This document shows, piece after piece, positions 45,114 through 53,291 of a DNA stretch of 64,000 nt. How positions within the stretch are numbered: position 1 is the stretch's first letter; each line of letters starts with the position of its first letter. The translations under genes and the position numbers were made by a program. The notes under the pieces are model-generated. The model had not been told where the DNA came from. It searched no databases and worked only from the letters and a program-made list of their open reading frames with translations. The DNA lies in assembly GCF_023242315.1 (NCBI RefSeq), contig NZ_JALLIY010000008.1:186001-250000 (forward strand), written 5' to 3'. The DNA is from Pseudomonas sp. MWU13-2105 (GTDB lineage: Bacteria; Pseudomonadota; Gammaproteobacteria; Pseudomonadales; Pseudomonadaceae).

Positions 45114-46801
45114 TGCAACCTGATTTCTGGAATGACAAACGCCCCACCGGCGTACCCCTGGACATCGATCTGGGCGCCTACAAGTCGGTGATCGAGGTGT
45201 TCGAGCGCTCCTGCAAGAAGTTCGCCGACCGTCCGGCCTTCAGCAACATGGGCGTGACCCTGACCTACGCCGAGCTCGAGCGCTACAGCGCGGCCTTCGC
45301 CGGTTACCTGCAAAGCCATACCGAACTGCAACCGGGCGACCGCATCGCGGTGCAGTTGCCCAACGTCCTGCATTACCCGATTGCCGTGTTCGGCGCGTTG
45401 CGCGCCGGGCTGATCGTGGTCAACACCAACCCGCTGTACACCGTTCGCGAGATGCGCCATCAGTTCAAGGACTCCGGCGCCCGCGCACTGGTGTACCTGA
45501 ACCTGTTCGGCCAGCGGGTCCAGGAAGTGCTGCCCGATACCCAGATCGAGTACCTGATCGAAGCCAGGATGGGCGACCTGATGCCCGCCGCCAAGGGCTG
45601 GTTGACCAACCTGGTGGTGGACAAGCTGAAAAAGCTGGTACCGGCCTACGACCTGCCCCAGGCGGCCTCGTTCAAGAGCGCCTTGCGCCTGGGCCGGGGC
45701 CACGCCATCCGCCCCTTGAGCGTCGGCCTCGAGGATATCGCGGTGCTGCAATACACCGGCGGCACCACCGGCCTGGCCAAGGGCGCGATGCTGACCCACG
45801 GCAACCTGGTGGCGAACATGCAGCAGGCCCGCGGCTGCCTGTCCCAGCCTGGTCCCGATGGCCAGCCGCTGCTCAAGGAAGGCCAGGAGGTGATGATCGC
45901 GCCGCTGCCGCTGTACCACATCTATGCCTTCACGGCGAATTGCATGTGCATGATGGTTACCGGCAACCACAACGTGCTGATCAGCAATCCGCGGGATATC
46001 GGCGGCTTTATCAAGGAGCTGAAGAACTGGCGCTTTTCCGCGCTGCTGGGGCTCAACACCCTGTTCGTGGCATTGATGGAGCATCCGGATTTCAAGACCC
46101 TGGATTTTTCCGGCCTGAAGCTCACCAATTCCGGCGGTACCGCGCTGGTCAAGGCCACCGCCGACCGTTGGCAGAAGCTCACTGGCTGTCGCATCACCGA
46201 AGGCTACGGGCTGACCGAGACTTCGCCGATCGCCTGTACCAACCCCTATGGTGACAAGGGGCGGTTGGGCTCGGTGGGTCTGCCGGTGCCTGGCACGGCC
46301 TTGAAAGTCATCGATGACAACGATGTCGAGCAGCCGTTGGGTGAGCGCGGCGAGCTGTGTATCAAGGGACCGCAGGTCATGAAGGGTTACTGGCAGCAGG
46401 TCGAGGCCACCGAACAGGTGCTGGACGCCGAGGGCTGGTTCAAGACCGGCGATATCGCGGTGATCGACCCGGACGGTTTCGTGCGTATCGTCGACCGCAA
46501 GAAGGACATGATCATTGTCTCCGGTTTCAACGTGTACCCGAATGAAATCGAGGACGTGGTGATGGCCCATCCGAAGGTCGCCAATTGCGCGGTGATCGGC
46601 GTCCCGGACGAGCGTTCCGGCGAGGCGGTGAAGTTGTTCGTGGTGGCGCGGGATACGGGGGTCAGCCTTGAAGAACTGAAGGCCTACTGCAAGGAAAACT
46701 TCACCGGCTACAAGGTGCCCAAGCACATCGTGCTGCGCGATTCGTTGCCGATGACGGCGGTGGGCAAGATCCTGCGGCGGGAGTTGCGCGATATCGCCTA
46801 G
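45113..46801 (+). CDS. fadD2: Long-chain-fatty-acid-CoA ligase FadD2
   Basis: 562 residues. ANL-superfamily acyl-CoA synthetase that activates fatty acids at the inner membrane. P-loop YTGGTTGLAKGAMLTH, ITEGYGLTETSP, WFKTGDIAVIDPDGFVRIVDRKKDMIIVSGFNVYPNEIED and the catalytic lysine in VGKILRRELR are present. The ATG at 45113 follows AGAGGA. It is the first of two tandem fadD genes, an arrangement conserved in Pseudomonas, where the pair has different chain-length preference. A 34-bp palindrome lies just downstream. Confidence 0.94.
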   Translation: MQPDFWNDKRPTGVPLDIDLGAYKSVIEVFERSCKKFADRPAFSNMGVTLTYAELERYSAAFAGYLQSHTELQPGDRIAVQLPNVLHYPIAVFGALRAGLIVVNTNPLYTVREMRHQFKDSGARALVYLNLFGQRVQEVLPDTQIEYLIEARMGDLMPAAKGWLTNLVVDKLKKLVPAYDLPQAASFKSALRLGRGHAIRPLSVGLEDIAVLQYTGGTTGLAKGAMLTHGNLVANMQQARGCLSQPGPDGQPLLKEGQEVMIAPLPLYHIYAFTANCMCMMVTGNHNVLISNPRDIGGFIKELKNWRFSALLGLNTLFVALMEHPDFKTLDFSGLKLTNSGGTALVKATADRWQKLTGCRITEGYGLTETSPIACTNPYGDKGRLGSVGLPVPGTALKVIDDNDVEQPLGERGELCIKGPQVMKGYWQQVEATEQVLDAEGWFKTGDIAVIDPDGFVRIVDRKKDMIIVSGFNVYPNEIEDVVMAHPKVANCAVIGVPDERSGEAVKLFVVARDTGVSLEELKAYCKENFTGYKVPKHIVLRDSLPMTAVGKILRRELRDIA

Positions 46802-46841
46802 GGCGGACCTGGTGTGGCGTCATTGAGGGCCTCTTCGCGGA

Positions 46842-46920
46842 CAAGCTCCGCTCCCACAGTAGATTGGCGTCGTACTCGAAATAACGGTACGACGCCAATC
46901 TACTGTGGGAGCGGAGCTTG
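46842..46920. repeat. REPIN with a 34-bp perfect inverted repeat
   Basis: Arms at 46842-46875 and 46887-46920 are exact complements (start CAAGCTCCGCTCCCACAGTA), loop 11 bases. The palindrome extends well past the REP unit itself into spacer sequence (GATTGGCGTCGTAC). Possible strong bidirectional mRNA end. Confidence 0.93.
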
Positions 46921-47156
46921 GTCCGGGCGGCGTTCCGACGAAGCTTTTTAGCCCTGAAACCATTGATCTAGAGCGGAAATAAAGAAAATAGAATCTTTGC
47001 TCTAAAAGTGACCATTGGTATTTCTTGAGTCATCTTTATGACCGTGAGGGCCACGTTTGGCTCTAGGCGACCCTCGGCAAAGCTGCTACTCTCGGCGCGC
47101 TTTGTGACTTCTCGGCGTAAGTTAAAGCCGGTTTCACCCAATAAAAAACACAGACA

Positions 47157-47164
47157 AATAATAA
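47157..47164 (+). promoter_or_regulatory. Possible Hfq/Crc-type motif in the fadD1 leader
   Basis: AATAATAA, 49 bases before the ATG. It is farther from the start than in the other genes, so weaker as a candidate. Confidence 0.3.
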
Positions 47165-47212
47165 TCGCATCAAATGCGGTGCTGAATTCGCGTTGCTGAG
47201 GAGTAGGCTTCC

Positions 47213-48910
47213 ATGATCGAAGACTTTTGGAAGGATAAGTACCCGGCTGGGATTGCTGCCGATATCAATCCTGACGAGTACCCGAATGTTCAGACGGTAT
47301 TGAAACAGTCTTGCCAACGATTCGCCAGCAAGCCGGCCTTCAGCAACCTCGGCAAGACACTCACCTATGGTGAGCTGTATGAGCTGTCGGGTGCTTTTGC
47401 CGCTTACCTGCAACAACACACCGACCTGCAACCGGGCGATCGTATCGCCGTGCAGTTGCCCAATGTGCTGCAATATCCGGTCGCGGTCTTTGGCGCCATT
47501 CGCGCCGGTCTGATCGTGGTCAACACCAACCCGCTGTACACCGCGCGGGAAATGGAACACCAGTTCAACGACTCCGGGGCCAAGGCCCTGGTGTGCCTGG
47601 CGAACATGGCGCACCTGGCCGAAGCCGTGGTGCCCAAGACCGGCGTCAAGCACGTGATCGTCACTGAAGTCGCCGACCTGTTGCCACCGCTCAAGCGCCT
47701 GCTGATCAACAGTGTCATCAAGTACGTGAAGAAGATGGTCCCGGCCTATCACCTGCCCAAGGCCGTCAAATTCAACGACGTGCTGAGCAAGGGCCGTGGC
47801 CAGGCGGTCAAGGAAGCCAATCCGACCAGCAGCGATGTGGCCGTGCTGCAATACACCGGCGGTACCACCGGCGTGGCCAAGGGCGCGATGTTGACCCATC
47901 GCAACCTGGTGGCGAACATGCTGCAGTGCAAGGCGTTGATGGGGTCTGAGCTCAATGAAGGTAGCGAGATCGTCATTACCCCGCTGCCGCTCTACCACAT
48001 CTATGCCTTCACCTTTCATTGCATGGCGATGATGCTGATCGGCAACCACAACATCCTGATCAGCAATCCGCGCGACTTGCCGGCGATGGTCAAGGAATTG
48101 TCGAAGTGGAAGTTCAGTGTCTTTGTCGGCCTGAACACTTTGTTCGTGGCGCTGTGCAACAACGAGGGTTTCCGCAAGCTGGACTTCTCCGCGCTCAAGG
48201 TCACCCTGTCCGGTGGCATGGCCCTGCAACTGGCTGCGGCCGAGCGCTGGAAGGCGGTGACCGGCTGCGCCATCTGCGAAGGTTACGGCATGACCGAAAC
48301 CAGTCCGGTGGCGACGGTGAACCCGAGCCAGCGCATCCAGATCGGTACTATCGGCATTCCTGTGCCTTCGACCCTGTGCAAGGTGATCAACGATGCCGGG
48401 GAAGAACAGGCCCTGGGCGAAATCGGCGAGCTGTGCGTCAAGGGCCCGCAGGTGATGAAGGGCTATTGGCAGCGCCAGGACGCCACCGACGAGATCCTCG
48501 ACAGTGAGGGCTGGTTGAAGACTGGCGACATCGCGGTCATCCAGCCGGATGGCTACATGCGGATTGTCGACCGCAAGAAGGACATGATCCTGGTCTCGGG
48601 CTTCAACGTCTATCCGAACGAATTGGAAGACGTGCTGGCGACCCTGCCGGGCGTGCTGCAATGCGCGGCCATCGGCGTGCCGGACGAGAGGTCCGGGGAG
48701 GTCATCAAGATCTTCATCGTCGCCAAGCCGGGTGTGACCCTGACCAAGGACCAGGTGATGGAGCACATGCGCGCCAATGTCACCGGCTACAAGGTGCCCA
48801 AGTTCGTCGAGTTCCGCGATGCGCTGCCGACCACCAACGTCGGCAAGATCCTGCGTCGCGAGCTGCGTGATAGCGAGCTTGTGAAGCTGGGCCTGAAGAA
48901 AATCGCCTGA
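47213..48910 (+). CDS. fadD1: Long-chain-fatty-acid-CoA ligase FadD1
   Basis: 565 residues, clearly a paralogue of the upstream fadD2 with the same motifs: YTGGTTGVAKGAMLTH, ICEGYGMTETSP, LKTGDIAVIQPDGYMRIVDRKKDMILVSGFNVYPNELED, and VGKILRRELR. It activates long-chain fatty acids for beta-oxidation. The ATG has GAGGAGTAGG upstream, stronger than that of fadD2. A perfect terminator follows 10 bases after the stop. Separate leader and promoter region from fadD2. Confidence 0.95.
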   Translation: MIEDFWKDKYPAGIAADINPDEYPNVQTVLKQSCQRFASKPAFSNLGKTLTYGELYELSGAFAAYLQQHTDLQPGDRIAVQLPNVLQYPVAVFGAIRAGLIVVNTNPLYTAREMEHQFNDSGAKALVCLANMAHLAEAVVPKTGVKHVIVTEVADLLPPLKRLLINSVIKYVKKMVPAYHLPKAVKFNDVLSKGRGQAVKEANPTSSDVAVLQYTGGTTGVAKGAMLTHRNLVANMLQCKALMGSELNEGSEIVITPLPLYHIYAFTFHCMAMMLIGNHNILISNPRDLPAMVKELSKWKFSVFVGLNTLFVALCNNEGFRKLDFSALKVTLSGGMALQLAAAERWKAVTGCAICEGYGMTETSPVATVNPSQRIQIGTIGIPVPSTLCKVINDAGEEQALGEIGELCVKGPQVMKGYWQRQDATDEILDSEGWLKTGDIAVIQPDGYMRIVDRKKDMILVSGFNVYPNELEDVLATLPGVLQCAAIGVPDERSGEVIKIFIVAKPGVTLTKDQVMEHMRANVTGYKVPKFVEFRDALPTTNVGKILRRELRDSELVKLGLKKIA

Positions 48911-48920
48911 ACCGCTGAAA

Positions 48921-48951
48921 CGACAAAGCCCCGCCATGCGGGGCTTTGTCG
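48921..48951. terminator. Terminator hairpin after fadD1
   Basis: CGACAAAGCCCCG pairs perfectly with CGGGGCTTTGTCG around a CCATG loop; TTTA follows. Confidence 0.9.
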
Positions 48952-49034
48952 TTTATAAAGGTCTGATTTGCGCAGAACCTGTGGCGAGCTCGAATATCAG
49001 TCAGTTAAGAGCCATCTCAAGTCTGACCGAGATT

Positions 49035-49167
49035 TGTGGCGAGCGGGCTTGCCCGCGCTGGGGCGCGAAGCGCCCCTGAAATCAGTGGCCTCATGGTGTC
49101 AGGTAGAACGCGGTCAAAGATTTTACGACTGCTTCGCAGTCGAACGCGGGCAAGCCCGCTCGCCACA
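49035..49167. repeat. Long inverted repeat element (about 133 bp)
   Basis: Outer arms TTGTGGCGAGCGGGCTTGCC and GGGCAAGCCCGCTCGCCACA; inner arms GGGGCGCGAAGCGCCCC and CGACTGCTTCGCAGTCG. Third full copy of the class seen at 7371 and 25111. It abuts the stop codon of the next gene. Confidence 0.85.
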
Positions 49168-49168
49168 C

Positions 49169-49549
49169 TCAGGGCTGCTGGAACTGTGAGAAGTCCACCC
49201 CGGTGCCGGCCGGGCGCACGTCCTTGAGAAACGAGTCCTTGTCGGCGCTCAGCTCTAGGCTCAGGGTCGGTCGGCGTTTGCCGGCGTTGCGTACCACCAG
49301 GCCTTCCATCTTCTCGCGCAGGAACGCCGTGGTCACCTTCAGGTGCAGCAACTGGTCGCTGCTCGGGGTGTGCAGCAACAGGTGCACCCATTCGTACTGG
49401 CCGATCGCCAGGCGCGCCACCGGGATATCGAACCACCAGATGTTCTTGTTGCGGTTCAATTCGGTGAAGTGACAGTTGTTGACGCCCAGCACCGCGCCGC
49501 CCAGTTCCTGGTTGCGGCGGGCGATGGCCTGCTTTTTATCGAGTTTCAT
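49169..49549 (-). CDS. Conserved hypothetical protein
   Basis: 126 residues, soluble, no signal peptide. It starts MKLDKKQAIARRNQELGGAV and contains KNIWWFDIPVARLAIGQYEWVHLLLHTP. I recognise it only as a gene that often lies beside fadD1 in Pseudomonas (PA3298-like, from memory). No catalytic motif is visible. The stop codon is right at the edge of a long repeat element, and the C-terminal QPAGTGVDFSQFQQP-like tail is not repeat-derived. Ribosome site GGTAGGAAAG precedes the ATG. Confidence 0.75.
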   Translation of the reverse strand: MKLDKKQAIARRNQELGGAVLGVNNCHFTELNRNKNIWWFDIPVARLAIGQYEWVHLLLHTPSSDQLLHLKVTTAFLREKMEGLVVRNAGKRRPTLSLELSADKDSFLKDVRPAGTGVDFSQFQQP

Positions 49550-49759
49550 GACTTTCCTACCGTTATCGATCTTCAGCGCCGAAGCCTGAATCTGGTGCGC
49601 ATTCTCAGGGGTTGGCGGGCAAACATAAAGCCAAACCTGAATTCTTCGATGAAAAACCGCGGGTAAACAGCGACTGAAAAAAATGAAACTCCGCGCGCAG
49701 GCCTCGGGTCAACCTTATGTCGAGACATGACACCCGCATTTCTTACTTGGAGAAATATC

Positions 49760-49951
49760 ATGAGCAGCACCAGCGATAAAATCAAAGGCACGGCGAACGA
49801 AGCGGTGGGTAACATCAAGCAAGCCGTCGGCAAGGCCACCGGCAATAACCAGATGCGCGCCGAAGGCAAGGTCCAGGAACTCAAGGGCGATGCGCAGAAG
49901 GCCGTCGGCAAAACCAAAGACGCCATCAAGAAAGGCGTCGACCGGGCCTGA
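49760..49951 (+). CDS. CsbD-family stress protein
   Basis: 63 residues, charged and helical: MSSTSDKIKGTANEAVGNIK with repeated KxxGxxK(D/E)A units (KAVGKATG, KAVGKTKDAIKKG). CsbD proteins are general-stress or stationary-phase proteins; the molecular function is unknown. The ATG at 49760 follows TTGGAGAAATATC. Monocistronic, ended by an intrinsic terminator 22 bases after the stop. Confidence 0.9.
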   Translation: MSSTSDKIKGTANEAVGNIKQAVGKATGNNQMRAEGKVQELKGDAQKAVGKTKDAIKKGVDRA

Positions 49952-49972
49952 CCCTTCGGAAAGCGGATCCAG

Positions 49973-49996
49973 CGGCCATCCCAGGATGGCCGTTTT
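49973..49996 (+). terminator. Intrinsic terminator after the csbD-like gene
   Basis: CGGCCATCC-CA-GGATGGCCG followed by TTTT. Stem of eight to nine perfect pairs. Confidence 0.85.
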
Positions 49997-50138
49997 CGCG
50001 TGGCGGCTACACTGGATCAGATCGGGAAATGCTTTGCCAGTCGCCAACCGCGTTGCTTTGGGTTAGAAAGAGCTCTATTGGAATCACCTTTTGAGTCGCC
50101 TTGACTCGCTACCTTTATTTGCGGCGAAAGGAGACGCT

Positions 50139-51083
50139 ATGATTTTCCCTGAGTTGCGCGACCTGCCCCTGCATCGCGTGATGATGCGCACGGTCACTGA
50201 ATTCGTCGCCGACGAAATGTCGACCTATGCCTCGGCACTGGCCTACCAGATGCTGTTTTCCTTGTTTCCCTTCCTGTTGTTCCTGATCGCCCTGATCGGT
50301 TTCCTGCACCTGCCGGATTTCTTCACCTGGCTGCGCATGCAGTCGGAGCTGGTGTTGCCGCCCCAGGCGCTGGACCAGGTCAACCCGGTGATCGACCAGT
50401 TGCAGCAATCCAAGGGCGGCCTGCTCTCGGTGGGTATCGTCATTGCCCTGTGGACCGCCTCGGCCGGCGTGCGCCTGATGATGAGCGCGATGAATGCGGC
50501 CTACGACGTGGTCGAGGGGCGGCCGATCTGGAAGCGTTTCCCGCTGTCGATCTTCTATACCGTCGGCATCGCCGTGATGCTGCTGGCCGCTGCCGCGCTG
50601 ATGGTGCTCGGGCCGCAGGTGATGAGCTGGCTGGCGGGGCAGATCGGCATGCAGGAGTACGTCGTCACGCTCTGGACCTGGCTGCGTTGGCCGGTAGTGG
50701 TGCTGCTGCTGATGTTCGCCGTGGCCCTGATGTACTACGTGATGCCGGACGTGAAGCAGAAATTCCGCTTTATCACCCCGGGCTCGGTGCTGGCGGTGGT
50801 GGTCTGGATCGTCGCGTCCCTGGGCTTCGGCTACTACGTAAAAACCTTCGCCGACTACAACGCAATGTATGGCAGTATCGGGGCGATCATCGTATTGCTG
50901 CTGTACTTCTACATTTCCGCGGCGGTCCTGTTGCTGGGGGCTGAAATGAATGCGGTGATCGAACACATGTCGTCCGAAGGCAAGAATCCTGGCGAAAAGG
51001 ACTTCCACGAGCATGACGACACCATGCCTATCTCCGGGTTGGGGCGGGACCACTCCCTCAAGCCGACTACTGACGAAGCCTGA
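50139..51083 (+). CDS. YihY/virulence factor BrkB family inner-membrane protein
   Basis: 314 residues with about six membrane helices (for example [21 protein letters not shown] near 45-65, and [21 protein letters not shown] near 220-240). The YihY core [21 protein letters not shown] and [30 protein letters not shown] are intact. Proposed roles (transport, ribonuclease) are unproven. The ATG at 50139 has AAAGGAG seven bases upstream. Only two bases separate its stop from def, so they are cotranscribed. The C-terminal 30 residues are hydrophilic and cytoplasmic. Confidence 0.9.
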   Translation: MIFPELRDLPLHRVMMRTVTEFVADEMSTYASALAYQMLFSLFPFLLFLIALIGFLHLPDFFTWLRMQSELVLPPQALDQVNPVIDQLQQSKGGLLSVGIVIALWTASAGVRLMMSAMNAAYDVVEGRPIWKRFPLSIFYTVGIAVMLLAAAALMVLGPQVMSWLAGQIGMQEYVVTLWTWLRWPVVVLLLMFAVALMYYVMPDVKQKFRFITPGSVLAVVVWIVASLGFGYYVKTFADYNAMYGSIGAIIVLLLYFYISAAVLLLGAEMNAVIEHMSSEGKNPGEKDFHEHDDTMPISGLGRDHSLKPTTDEA

Positions 51084-51085
51084 TC

Positions 51086-51625
51086 ATGATTCGTGAAATC
51101 CTGAAAATGGGCGATGAGCGCCTGTTGCGCATCGCCCCGCCGGTGCCGGCGGAACTGTTCAACAGCAAGGAACTGTGGGACCTGATCGACGACATGTTCC
51201 AGACCATGGAACACGTCGGTGGCGTCGGCCTGGCCGCGCCGCAGATCGGTGTCGACCTGCAACTGGTGATCTTCGGTTTCGAGCACAGCGAGCGCTACCC
51301 GGATGCCGAGGCGGTGCCGCAGACCATCCTGATCAACCCGCTGATCACGCCCCTGGGACCGGAGATGGAAGAGGGCGTTGAAGGTTGTCTCTCGGTGCCG
51401 GGCCTGCGCGGCGCGGTGCAGCGTTACTCGCGTATCCGCTACGAAGGTTTCACGCCCAACGGCGAACCGCTGGTACGCTTTGCCGAGGGTTTCCACGCCC
51501 GCGTGGTGCAACACGAATGCGACCACCTGATCGGCCGCCTGTACCCGTCGCGGATCAGCGACTTCAGTAAATTCGGTTTCACCGAAGTGCTGTTCCCCGA
51601 CCTGGACCCGACGGTCGACGACTGA
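51086..51625 (+). CDS. def: Peptide deformylase
   Basis: 179 residues. All three deformylase motifs are visible: [11 protein letters not shown] (motif 1, GxGLAAxQ), [11 protein letters not shown] (motif 2, EGCLS) and [11 protein letters not shown] (motif 3, HExDH), giving the Cys and two His metal ligands plus the catalytic Glu. It removes formyl groups from nascent proteins. Since the main def gene of Pseudomonas lies beside fmt, this copy after a yihY gene is probably a second deformylase. Translation follows yihY closely. Confidence 0.93.
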   Translation: MIREILKMGDERLLRIAPPVPAELFNSKELWDLIDDMFQTMEHVGGVGLAAPQIGVDLQLVIFGFEHSERYPDAEAVPQTILINPLITPLGPEMEEGVEGCLSVPGLRGAVQRYSRIRYEGFTPNGEPLVRFAEGFHARVVQHECDHLIGRLYPSRISDFSKFGFTEVLFPDLDPTVDD

Positions 51626-51647
51626 GCGCCGAGGCGCCCAGCCGTTG

Positions 51648-52478
51648 CTATTGGGCCGCCACCTTGCCGGGTTTGACGAAGCGCAGGGTCAGGCGGTCCG
51701 ATTCGCCGATGGCGACATACTTGGCCCGATCCTGCTCACCCAGCTTCAGCGAGGGTGGCAAGGTCCAGACACCACCGGGGTAGTCCTTGGTGTCCTTGGG
51801 ATTGGCGTTGATTTCGCTTTGAGCTTCCAGCGCAAAGCCGGCATCGGTGGCCAGCTTCACCACGTAGGCGGTGGGCAGATAGCCGCTTTGCCTGATGCTG
51901 GCCAGGTCGGCGCCGTCCTTGGCCCGGTGATCCACCACGCCGAGCACGCCGCCCGGTTTCAGTACCTTGAAGAAGGCGCTGAACATCGCCGGGGCGTCAT
52001 CGGCCATGACCCAGTTGTGCACATTGCGGAAGGTCAGCACGCGGTCCGCCGAGCCCGGCTTGCCGAACACCGGTGCCTGGGGATCGAACTCGACCACTCC
52101 GGCCTTGGCGTAGTGGCTCGGGTCCTTGGCGAACTTCTGCTTCAGGTTGTCGGCCGAGCGCTTGGCGAACTCACTGGTTGCGGGTGCCTGCACGGCAGCA
52201 ATGTAATGCCCGTGGTCCTTGAGCAGCGGCGCGAGCACTTCGCTGTACCAGCCAGCACCGGGGGTAATCTCGATCACTGTCTGGTTGGCCTGCAAGCCGA
52301 AGAACTGCAAGGTCTGTTGGGGATGGCGGAAGCCGTCGCGAACGCTGTTTTCCGGCGCCCGCCACGGGCCGGCGAGGACCTTGGCGTATTGCGCGTCGCT
52401 GATGGCCGCAGTGGCGGCCTGGCTGGCGAGTGGAGCGAGAAGGGCGGTCAAGGATAAAGCCACGAGCGTGCGTTTCAT
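51648..52478 (-). CDS. Class I SAM-dependent methyltransferase with a Sec signal peptide
   Basis: 276 residues. A typical signal peptide (MKRTLVALSLTALLAPLASQA, cleavage near ATA) precedes a Rossmann methyltransferase: VIEITPGAGWYSEVLAPLL is the SAM loop (motif I with ITPGAG), DRVLTFRNVHNWV motif IV and VLKPGGVLGVVDHRA motif V. It belongs to the predicted methyltransferase group COG4798 as I recognise it. Export of a SAM enzyme is odd because SAM is not known in the periplasm. The ATG at 52478 lies three codons inside another in-frame ATG; either gives the same leader. Stands alone. Confidence 0.85.
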   Translation of the reverse strand: MKRTLVALSLTALLAPLASQAATAAISDAQYAKVLAGPWRAPENSVRDGFRHPQQTLQFFGLQANQTVIEITPGAGWYSEVLAPLLKDHGHYIAAVQAPATSEFAKRSADNLKQKFAKDPSHYAKAGVVEFDPQAPVFGKPGSADRVLTFRNVHNWVMADDAPAMFSAFFKVLKPGGVLGVVDHRAKDGADLASIRQSGYLPTAYVVKLATDAGFALEAQSEINANPKDTKDYPGGVWTLPPSLKLGEQDRAKYVAIGESDRLTLRFVKPGKVAAQ

Positions 52479-52537
52479 GATCATCCTGGTCAAAACGAGT
52501 GTGGGTTCGAGGCTAGCACGGGCAAATGCACCGTCCA

Positions 52538-52984
52538 TCACACATTTTGCGCAGACGACCTAACTAACGGTTCTATACCCAGGGCGATCATCGGTTTACT
52601 GCGTGAGTAACGCGCCAGGCGCTCCGCCAGTGGCTGCGGCAGGTCCGGGTCGCAGTGGAATCCCAGGCGTTCATAGAGCCCGCGCAGGTCGGGATGACAG
52701 AACAGCCAGACCGGACCGTTGCAGTCGCCGAGTGCCTGTTGCAGCAACTTCGCGGCAATGCCCTGGCCGCGTTGTGACGGGGCGACGAACAGCCCGGTGA
52801 GCCAATGTCCCTGGGCAACCGGCGTCAGCGAGAGCCCGCCGATGATCTGCTCTTGCCGGGCCACCCACAGCTGCCCATCACTGGCCGCACGCATCGGTGA
52901 GTTGTGCGCGCGGTAGAATTTGTTCAGCAGCGGTCGCAAGGTTTCCGGCAGTCGCGCGTAGTCGGGAGTGGGCATGGAATTCAT
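52538..52984 (-). CDS. GNAT-family N-acetyltransferase
   Basis: 148 residues. The acetyl-CoA loop is QRGQGIAAKLLQQAL (Q/RxxGxG/A) after the strand HWLTGLFVAPS, followed by WLFCHPDLRGLYERLGFH, a common GNAT C-terminal pattern. Substrate unknown. Two possible starts (52984, 52975); neither has a good ribosome site, so the N-terminus is uncertain. A much longer in-frame reading from 53158 would run through the lysine-rich peptide gene in antisense and is rejected. Confidence 0.82.
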   Translation of the reverse strand: MNSMPTPDYARLPETLRPLLNKFYRAHNSPMRAASDGQLWVARQEQIIGGLSLTPVAQGHWLTGLFVAPSQRGQGIAAKLLQQALGDCNGPVWLFCHPDLRGLYERLGFHCDPDLPQPLAERLARYSRSKPMIALGIEPLVRSSAQNV

Positions 52985-53072
52985 CGCTGGAGGGGCTGGC
53001 GCGGGATTATAAGAGAGCCGAAGTGCTCGGATGGGTGTATACCTGAGTCTACATCCATCTGGAGTGCGCATC

Positions 53073-53183
53073 ATGAGCAAGGGCATGGATTCAAAGAAAG
53101 CGGCCAAGAAGAAACCGGCCAAGAGCGCCGACGAAAAGCGCGCGGCGAAGAAGGCCAAGAAGGTCGACGTGTTCGGTCACTGA
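53073..53183 (+). CDS. Small lysine-rich peptide (36 residues)
   Basis: MSKGMDSKKAAKKKPAKSAD, then EKRAAKKAKKVDVFGH: 14 of 36 residues are Lys or Arg-rich. ATG with GGAG upstream, TGA at 53181-53183. The composition resembles histone-H1-like tails (AlgP-type KAAKKPA repeats), suggesting nucleic-acid binding, but that is inference. I believe similar short proteins occur in other Pseudomonas genomes. It is divergent from the GNAT gene and precedes the desaturase by about 110 bases. Confidence 0.7.
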   Translation: MSKGMDSKKAAKKKPAKSADEKRAAKKAKKVDVFGH

Positions 53184-53291
53184 GGGTTCTAAGGATATAA
53201 CCCATCGATCTGCAAGATTTGTCGTCGGTAATCCACATCAGGGGATAAAGCCGGGGTTTATCCATCGGCTGAACCTGTGTGAAGCCGAACG

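Larger units (their letters stand above)
46802..47212. other. 411-base gap between fadD2 and fadD1
   Basis: A REP-derived element with a 34-bp perfect inverted repeat (46842-46920) is followed by about 270 AT-richer bases that hold the fadD1 leader and presumably its promoter. I see no second gene and no clear GAAAC/GTTTC PsrA site. Confidence 0.6.

Noticed and set aside
47063..48937. Long open frame on the minus strand opposite fadD1
   Set aside because: Low-complexity His/Gln/Gly-rich translation, no ribosome site, covers fadD1 and its terminator.
53200..53290. TTATCC-rich stretch that might be DnaA boxes
   Set aside because: Only loose matches to TTATCCACA, no cluster and no dnaA or AT-rich unwinding element nearby.
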